Origin: CAZJDV01 sp964544865
GTDB taxonomy: Bacteria > Chloroflexota > Dehalococcoidia > Lucifugimonadales > CAJWER01
Reading direction: 5' to 3'
DNA: 30,127 nucleotides
NCBI GenBank assembly: GCA_964544865.1
Contig: CAZJDV010000025.1
Span: 1 to 30,127, forward strand
In this document: positions 25,052-30,127 of the stretch, piece after piece
Numbering within the stretch: position 1 is the first letter of the stretch
Layout of the letters: each line of letters starts with the position of its first letter
Notes under the pieces: model-generated
What the model was told of the DNA's origin: nothing
Database searches by the model: none
Seen by the model: only the letters and a program-made list of their open reading frames with translations
Program-made: the position numbers and the translations under genes

Positions 25052-27376
25052 ATGACAATCACGGTCGAATCAAAGAGCGTAGAGGCGGACGGATTCAAGG
25101 TACTAGGCACCAGGCCTATTCGTCATGACGGCGTGGACAAGGTGACCGGCAGGGCGAAATACGGCGCCGACATCCACATGGCCGGTCTGCTGCACGGAAA
25201 GGTTCTCCGCAGCCCCCATGCCCACGCCCGCATCCGCTCCATCGACACGGGTAGGGCGAAAGCGCTGCGGGGCGTTCGGGCCGTGATCACCGCCATGGAC
25301 CTTCCGATCGTCCACCAGCACCCGCATGGCTCTGTAGGGTCGATGAGCGGCCCCCGCGTCATGGCGGAGAACGACCTGGCACTTGAGAAGGTGCTGTACA
25401 AGGGCCACGCCATCGCCGCCGTCGCGGCCACTAGCCCTCATCTGGCCGAAGAGGCCCTTGGTCTAATAGACGTCGACTACGAGGTCCTGCCGGCCGCCCT
25501 CACGGTGCAGGACGCCATGAGGGAGGACGCGCCTATCCTCCACGAGGGGCTGACCACGCAGATTCGCTCCGGCCAGGCCGCGGGCGCCAAGGATGAGGAC
25601 AGCGGCGGCAACATCGTCAGCAACATCGTCAGCCATGTCCAGTACAAGCGGGGTGATGTGGACAGGGGCTTCGAAGACGCCGAAGTCGTCGTGGAGCGGG
25701 AGTTCACCACACAGACGATTCACCAGGGCTACCTAGAGCCCTTCGCCTCCACGGTGTTCTGGGCCCCGGACGGCCATGTCACCGTATGGACAAGTACCCA
25801 GGGCGCCTTCGGAATCCGCGCCGCGGTCGCCGCTATTACAGACATCCCCGAGTCCGTGGTCAAGGTCGTCCCCATGGAGGTCGGCGGTGGGTTCGGTGGC
25901 CGAGGGGTCGGTTACCTGGACCCCGTGGCGGCGGTCCTGTCGCAGATGACCGGCCAGGTCGTCAAGATCGTCATGACCCGCAAGGAGGTGTTCGAGGCCA
26001 CGGGTCCCGCCGCGGGCACCCACATGCGGTGCAAGATCGGAGTGGACGAGAACGGCATGATTACGGCGGCGCAGCTCTATCTGGCCTACGAGGCCGGCGC
26101 CTTCCCCGGCGGATCGTCGGGCGGGGGAGCCAACGTGGGTCTCGCCCCTTACAGGCTGGACAACATGCTGGTGAATGGCTACGACGTCGTCTGTAACAAA
26201 CCGAAGACCGAGGCGTTCCGGGCCCCCGGCCACTCCCAGGCGGCGTACGCGGTGGAGAGCGTGATCGACGAGCTCGCCGAAAGGCTGGGGATGGACCCGA
26301 TGGAGCTACGAATCAGGAACGCCGTCCAGGAGGGAGACAGGGCGCCAAATGGGGTTGCCTACCTTCGCTTCGGCTGTAAGGAAGTGGAGGAGGCCATGAG
26401 GGCCCATCCCCATTACAGCGCGCCGCTGGAAGGCGCCAATCGCGGCAGGGGCGTGGCGGTCGGCTATCGGTACAACGGCGGTGGCAGCGGCTCTTCGGCA
26501 ACCGTCAACGTCAACGCAAATGGGACGGTCAACGTAGTCACCGGCTCCGCCGATCTGTCCGGTACCCGTGTCACGCTCGCCATGCAGGCCGCCGAGGTGC
26601 TTGGCCTGGCGGTGGAGGACGTGACGCCCTCGGTCGTTGATACCGATTCCGTCGGCTGGACCGGCGGGTCCGGGGGTAGCAGGATCACGTTCGATACCGG
26701 CCGCGCGGTCATCTCGGCGGCGCTGGACGCGGTCCGGCAGATGAGCGCCCGCGCGGCCCTGCTGTGGGAGGTGCAGCCCGAGGACGTGGAGTTCGCGGAC
26801 GGCGTCTTCACCTGCGTCAAGGACCCGGCGGACAGCATGACATTCAAGGAGCTTGCGGGCAACCTCATGGATACCGGCGGGCCGATAACCTGCTCGGCGT
26901 CCGACAAATACGGGGGCGTCGGTGCGCAGCTTGCGGGGAACATCGTGGATCTGGAGGTGGACCCTGAGACGGGCAAAGTGCAGTTGCTGCGCTACACGAC
27001 GTTCCTTGACGCGGGCCGGGCCGTCCATCCGGGCTACGTGGAAGGACAGATGCAGGGCGGTGCCCTCCAGGGAATCGGCTGGGCATTGAACGAGGAGTAC
27101 TTCTACGACGATGACGGCGCGATGGCCAACCCGACCTTCCTGGACTATCGAATGCCCGTCAGCCTGGACCTGCCGATGATCGACACCGTGATTCTGGAAG
27201 TACCGAACCCGCGCCATCCCTACGGGCTGCGAGGGGTCGGCGAGGCGCCGATCGTGCCGCCGCTGGGCGCGATAGCCAACGCCGTCTACGACGCCGTGGG
27301 CGTTCGCATGAACAGGCTGCCCATGTCACCCGCCGCCATCCGGGAGGCCATCGTGGCTAAGAACGCGGCAGGGTAG
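25052..27376 (+). CDS. Xanthine dehydrogenase-type molybdenum hydroxylase large subunit (CoxL/XdhA-like)
   Basis: The 774-residue protein is a molybdopterin-binding subunit. Its N-terminal a/b hammerhead (residues about 25-130, KVTGRAKYGADIHMAGLLHGKVLRSP) is followed by the MoCo-binding domains, with GGGFGGRG and EAFRAPGHSQAAYA as core motifs and the terminal GVGEAPIVPP, where Glu731 is the active-site base. EAFRAPGHSQ lacks the Cys of form-I CO dehydrogenase (AYxCSFR), so this is not a form-I CoxL. No FAD or 2Fe-2S subunit is found in the window, so it may be an orphan or partner elsewhere. The ATG at 25052 is preceded by GGGGAGGGGG. MOSC at 10389 may serve Moco enzymes. Likely substrates are N-heterocycles or aldehydes. 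Confidence 0.88.
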   Translation: MTITVESKSVEADGFKVLGTRPIRHDGVDKVTGRAKYGADIHMAGLLHGKVLRSPHAHARIRSIDTGRAKALRGVRAVITAMDLPIVHQHPHGSVGSMSGPRVMAENDLALEKVLYKGHAIAAVAATSPHLAEEALGLIDVDYEVLPAALTVQDAMREDAPILHEGLTTQIRSGQAAGAKDEDSGGNIVSNIVSHVQYKRGDVDRGFEDAEVVVEREFTTQTIHQGYLEPFASTVFWAPDGHVTVWTSTQGAFGIRAAVAAITDIPESVVKVVPMEVGGGFGGRGVGYLDPVAAVLSQMTGQVVKIVMTRKEVFEATGPAAGTHMRCKIGVDENGMITAAQLYLAYEAGAFPGGSSGGGANVGLAPYRLDNMLVNGYDVVCNKPKTEAFRAPGHSQAAYAVESVIDELAERLGMDPMELRIRNAVQEGDRAPNGVAYLRFGCKEVEEAMRAHPHYSAPLEGANRGRGVAVGYRYNGGGSGSSATVNVNANGTVNVVTGSADLSGTRVTLAMQAAEVLGLAVEDVTPSVVDTDSVGWTGGSGGSRITFDTGRAVISAALDAVRQMSARAALLWEVQPEDVEFADGVFTCVKDPADSMTFKELAGNLMDTGGPITCSASDKYGGVGAQLAGNIVDLEVDPETGKVQLLRYTTFLDAGRAVHPGYVEGQMQGGALQGIGWALNEEYFYDDDGAMANPTFLDYRMPVSLDLPMIDTVILEVPNPRHPYGLRGVGEAPIVPPLGAIANAVYDAVGVRMNRLPMSPAAIREAIVAKNAAG

Positions 27377-27575
27377 GGGCGTGCAAAGAGGTGGCCGGAC
27401 ATACGGTGACGAGCTTTGGATCGGTGCACCTTTCGTTGAAGGACTCGGAACGATCTCTGGCCAGAAGTGGTAAGAAATCATGTTCGAAGGACACGCTCGA
27501 GCTCCCGGTAAAATGGGGCTGCGCACCTCTGCACGACCCTTGGTCCAGGTTGAAATCGAGCGCACGGAGTTCAAG
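27377..27575. other. Gap before PlsY
   Basis: Between the molybdenum hydroxylase stop and the chosen PlsY start, no RNA, strong promoter or gene is clear. An upstream ORF in the PlsY frame (from 27480) reads through to it but has no family similarity. A TAAAAT (27509-27514) lacks a good -35. Confidence 0.4.
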
Positions 27576-28175
27576 GTGCCCTATGTCAGAGAGTTTGTGC
27601 TGGCTATAGCAGCATATGCTCTAGGCAGCATCGTGACGGGCTACTATCTGGTCCGTTTTCGTACCGGCCAGGATATCAGACTGCTCGGAAGCGGCGCTGC
27701 CGGAAGCCGGAACGTGGCCAGGAGCGCAGGTCTCGCCGCGTCGGCGATAGCGCTTGCCGGCGATGCGGCCAAGGGAGCGCTGGCGGCGTGGGCCGCCGTG
27801 CTGTTCGGCCTGGATAGCTGGGCGGTGCTGCTGGTCATCGTCGCCGTCGTGTCCGGCCACGTATGGCCCCCGCAACTGCGGTTTCGCGGAGGCAGGGGAC
27901 TCGCCACCGCCATGGGCGCCGTACTGGTCTTCGACTACATGATTGTGCTCATATTCTACTTGGCGGCGGCCACAATCTTGAGCCTTAGCAGACGAGCCAC
28001 CCTGAGCGGAATGATCGCCGTGATATTGACGCCGCCGGTCGCATTCTTGATCGGACGGAACGAGACCGAGGTGGTTGGGTTATCATTGCTCGCGGCGATC
28101 ATCCTTTTCGCCCACCGAGAACATATACAGGCGATGATTAGAGAGGCGCGCCGGCTGTCGAGCGAGGGAGCATGA
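27576..28175 (+). CDS. plsY: Glycerol-3-phosphate acyltransferase PlsY
   Basis: The 199-residue membrane protein is PlsY, which transfers the acyl chain of acyl-phosphate to glycerol 3-phosphate. Signatures: AYALGSIVTGYYLVRF, DIRLLGSGAAGSRNVAR (GSGN-GATN family motif with changes AA and SR), and GHVWPPQLRFRGGRGLATAMG (GGKG reads GGRG). About five hydrophobic segments are visible. The longer frame can start at ATG 27480, but GTG 27576 has GGAG (27566-27569) 6 nt before it and gives the normal length of about 200. The changes in the conserved loops could alter substrate preference. TGA 28173-28175 overlaps the ATG of the next gene (ATGA), so the two are coupled. Confidence 0.85.
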   Translation: MPYVREFVLAIAAYALGSIVTGYYLVRFRTGQDIRLLGSGAAGSRNVARSAGLAASAIALAGDAAKGALAAWAAVLFGLDSWAVLLVIVAVVSGHVWPPQLRFRGGRGLATAMGAVLVFDYMIVLIFYLAAATILSLSRRATLSGMIAVILTPPVAFLIGRNETEVVGLSLLAAIILFAHREHIQAMIREARRLSSEGA

Positions 28176-29815
28176 TAAAGCGAACCGCCTTGATCGACGA
28201 CAGGGCATCCGGGTCGGCGCGGCCTATCACGTTCAAGATCGCGTCCGAGGACTGGGAGTTCGAGCAAATCCACCGCCTGAACTACGAGACCTTTGTGGAG
28301 GAAATTCCGCAGCACGAGCCCAACCCCGACAGAATGCTTGTGGACAGGTTCCACCTGGAAAACACCTATTTTATCTGCTTGAGGGACGGGCGGCTGATCG
28401 GCATGGTTGCGTCCAGGGACCGGCGACCATTCTCGCTGGACCAGAAGCTCGAGGACCTCGATTCCTATTTACCGCAAGGGAAATCTATCTGCGAGATACG
28501 GTTGCTGTCTATCGAGAAGGGGCGCCGCAAAGGTCGGATCATAGAGGGACTGCTGACCTCCCTGGCACGGTATTGCACGGACCGTGGCTACGACATCGCG
28601 ATAATCTCGGGCACGGTCCCTCAAGAGAGGCTGTACAGGAATCTGGGGTTTGTCCGCTTTGGGCCCAGGGTGGGGACGGCCGAGGCTCCGTATCAGCCGA
28701 TGTACCGCGAGCTGGCCACCATGGAGCGGGACTTCTCGGCGCATCTGCGTCCCCAGGGGCCGGCCGCCAATGCGCGAAAGTCCGTCAACCTGCTACCCGG
28801 ACCGGTGAGTGTCCGTCCCGAGGTCCAGGAGGCTTTCACCAGGATGCCCGTCTCTCACCGCGCGCCCGGGTTCGTCGCCAACATCCAGCGGGTCAAACGG
28901 CGGCTCGCGCGGCTGGTCGAGGCCGAGCGCGTCGAGATACTCCTGGGTTCGGGAACCGTGGCCAATGACGCGATCGCGGCGCAACTTTCGCTGTTGCCTG
29001 GGAAAGGGCTCATCACGACCAACGGCGAGTTCGGCGACAGACTCCTGGACCATGCGCGGCGCATGCAGCTAGATTTCGATTCTCTGCGGGCCGACTGGGG
29101 CATGGCCATCGAACGCGCCGCCATCGAAAGGGAGCTTGACCGAGGCGCCGCCCCAGACTGGCTGTGGGCGGTCCACTGCGAGACATCGACGGGCGTTCTC
29201 AACGACCTGGCGATGCTGAAGAATATCTGCGTCCGTCGTGGCATCAGGTTGGTCGTGGACTGCATCAGCTCCATCGGCACCGTGCCGGTGGACCTCGGCG
29301 GTGTGTACCTGGGCTCGTGCGTGAGCGGCAAGGGCCTGTGCGCCTTTCCCGGGCTGTCTATGGTCTTCTACGACCACGAGATACCGCCGGCGCCCGATCG
29401 GCTGCCCCGTTATCTGGACCTCGGTCTCCATGCGGCGACGGACGGTGTCCCGTTTACGATGTCGTCCAACCTCGTCTACGCCCTGGACACGGCCTTGGAC
29501 CGATTCGATTCGGACGAGGTGTTTAGCCAGATCACGGGCGTGTCAGCCTGGCTGCGCCGAGGGCTCCGCGATCTCGGGTACCGGATCGTTGCGCCAGACG
29601 AGTGCTCGTCGCCCGCGGTGATTACCATTGAGTTGCCCCGGAAGACCGGTTCCGTCGAGGTGGGCCGGCTGCTGGAGGCGGCGGGCTTCTTCCTCAGCTA
29701 CAACAGCGCCTACCTCATCGAACGGAACTGGATCCAGGTCTGCCTGATGGGCGATGTTTCCAGGAAGGTGGTAGCGCCTTTCCTGGACGTCATCGGCGGG
29801 CTGAGGGCCGGCTAG
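28172..29815 (+). CDS. Fusion of LuxI/FeeM/OlsB-like acyltransferase domain and PhnW/AGXT-type class V aminotransferase
   Basis: The 547-residue protein has two parts. Residues about 20-190 form a GNAT-fold domain of the LuxI/FeeM/OlsB type: RLNYETFVEEIPQ, the Asp/Arg-rich NPDRMLVDRF, GRLIGMVASRDRRPFSL and a strand with Glu108/Arg110 (CEIRLLSIEKGRRKG). Residues about 205-540 form a fold-type-I class V aminotransferase: LLPGPVSV (207-214), LLGSGTVAND (257-266), HCETSTGVLND (335-345), the PLP Asp363 in VVDCISSIG and the Schiff-base Lys387 in SGKGLCAFPG. This resembles PhnW/AGXT. The fusion could make an amino compound and acylate it, by analogy to OlsB acylation of ornithine. It is coupled to PlsY by ATGA. 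The stop shares a CTAG with the convergent gene. Substrate is not known. Confidence 0.75.
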   Translation: MIKRTALIDDRASGSARPITFKIASEDWEFEQIHRLNYETFVEEIPQHEPNPDRMLVDRFHLENTYFICLRDGRLIGMVASRDRRPFSLDQKLEDLDSYLPQGKSICEIRLLSIEKGRRKGRIIEGLLTSLARYCTDRGYDIAIISGTVPQERLYRNLGFVRFGPRVGTAEAPYQPMYRELATMERDFSAHLRPQGPAANARKSVNLLPGPVSVRPEVQEAFTRMPVSHRAPGFVANIQRVKRRLARLVEAERVEILLGSGTVANDAIAAQLSLLPGKGLITTNGEFGDRLLDHARRMQLDFDSLRADWGMAIERAAIERELDRGAAPDWLWAVHCETSTGVLNDLAMLKNICVRRGIRLVVDCISSIGTVPVDLGGVYLGSCVSGKGLCAFPGLSMVFYDHEIPPAPDRLPRYLDLGLHAATDGVPFTMSSNLVYALDTALDRFDSDEVFSQITGVSAWLRRGLRDLGYRIVAPDECSSPAVITIELPRKTGSVEVGRLLEAAGFFLSYNSAYLIERNWIQVCLMGDVSRKVVAPFLDVIGGLRAG

Positions 29816-30127
29816 CTGTACTCGGCGCCGATGAGGCAGACGACGGGGCGCTGCGTCCGTTGGGATGCTTCGAATGCCGTCGATATGCGTTCGGCGTCCG
29901 CGTCGGTCTCGACCAGGTAGTAGTTTAGTCCCCAGGCGTGTAAGATTGGCTCAGTGTGCCGGGCCGCGGAATCGCGAGTGACGCCGTGGCGGGTCCACCC
30001 CCTGTAGCCGACGATCATGACGAGGGGAAAGCCGATGTCCAGGGAGAGCCCGCGCACCGAGTCGCCGGACTCGAACAGGCCGGTATTCTGGATCATGACG
30101 ACCGGTTTCTTGCCTCCGACCCACAGC
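29812..30127 (-). CDS. TPP-binding decarboxylase subunit, partial (phosphonopyruvate/sulfopyruvate decarboxylase-like)
   Basis: The frame is open to the window edge, so the 5' end is missing; an internal ATG at 30096 follows LWVGGKKPVV, which is coding. The visible part matches the TPP-binding alpha subunit of phosphonopyruvate (Ppd/AepY) or sulfopyruvate (ComD) decarboxylase: VVMIQNTGLFESGDSVRGL (usual MQNSGLG) and PLVMIVGYRGW. It ends with RPVVCLIGAEYS. Whether the substrate is phospho- or sulfo-pyruvate cannot be read from this end. The gene converges on the aminotransferase fusion, with both stops overlapping in CTAG (29812-29815). If functionally related, the decarboxylase would supply the aldehyde that the PhnW-like domain aminates. 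Confidence 0.75.
   Translation of the reverse strand, partial: LWVGGKKPVVMIQNTGLFESGDSVRGLSLDIGFPLVMIVGYRGWTRHGVTRDSAARHTEPILHAWGLNYYLVETDADAERISTAFEASQRTQRPVVCLIGAEYS

Noticed and set aside
25052..27376. Form-I carbon monoxide dehydrogenase large subunit
   Set aside because: The AYxCSFR active-site loop is replaced by EAFRAPGHSQ; the Cys is absent and CoxS/CoxM genes are missing.
27480..27575. Long PlsY N-terminal extension from ATG 27480
   Set aside because: No family similarity before 27576, weak SD at 27480, and GGAG at 27566 with a GTG 6 nt later gives normal length.
1..30127. CRISPR arrays, phage genes, insertion sequences
   Set aside because: No spaced identical repeats, transposase or phage structural or integrase motifs were seen.

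Overview
The window looks like a high-GC (roughly 60%) bacterial chromosome segment. The gene mix is an enolase-superfamily enzyme, an orphan xanthine-dehydrogenase-type molybdenum subunit, an SDR, a zinc-dependent-type alcohol dehydrogenase without zinc ligands, a PTER-like amidohydrolase, RidA proteins, a Gfo/Idh/MocA oxidoreductase, a DUF3500 protein, PD40 repeats and a bacterial Vms1-like release factor. This mix, with SD-led ATG/GTG/TTG starts and ATGA/GTGA overlaps, resembles Chloroflexota, perhaps the SAR202 group. That is an inference from gene content; no rRNA or other taxonomic marker is present.

Layout. 1-1472: a broken, low-complexity TDTG-repeat protein gene, ending near a perfect hairpin. 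1563-3338 (minus): HAD phosphatase and ribokinase. 3339-3822: a small promoter-rich gap with a possible 28-residue membrane peptide and a good sigma-70 promoter. 3823-8181: a three-gene ABC-2 export operon (GldA-like ATPase, fused GldF-GldG permease, DUF4340 protein), then a hairpin and a PD40-repeat lipoprotein (8291-9241). 9272-10254 (minus): a frameshifted DUF3500 gene. 10389-12736: MOSC protein, alcohol dehydrogenase, and an MFS transporter lacking its N-terminal part. 12825-17592: a plus-strand catabolic or repair run (PTER-like hydrolase, two tandem RidA proteins, Gfo/Idh/MocA, S51 peptidase-like protein with an apparent ATA start, SDR). 17708-22277: a damaged zone with a frameshifted alpha/beta hydrolase, a heterodimeric-type ABC exporter pair with several frameshifts and an in-frame stop, and a 10-N gap. 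22353-24232 (minus): an enolase-family enzyme translationally coupled to a Vms1-like peptidyl-tRNA hydrolase. 24467-27376: RpiB, a three-way-junction RNA-like element, and a molybdenum hydroxylase large subunit. 27576-30127: PlsY coupled by ATGA to a rare fusion of a LuxI/FeeM/OlsB-like acyltransferase domain with a PhnW/AGXT-type class V aminotransferase, then a convergent, partial TPP-dependent decarboxylase subunit resembling phosphonopyruvate or sulfopyruvate decarboxylase.

How the genes may work together. Most of the plus-strand genes are single-step oxidation, hydrolysis or imine-detoxification enzymes, as expected in an organism degrading diverse small organics. RpiB and ribokinase are two steps of ribose use, although about 22 kb apart. 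The most novel locus is the right end: two acyltransferase-type proteins coupled to an aminotransferase, beside a decarboxylase of the phosphonate/sulfonate type. This is a candidate pathway for an N-acylated amino-phosphonate, amino-sulfonate or other aminolipid.

Sequence quality matters here. Disruptions cluster at 1-1.5 kb, 9.9 kb and 17.7-22.3 kb, several of them in G or C homopolymers or beside the N gap, so some pseudogene calls may be assembly errors.
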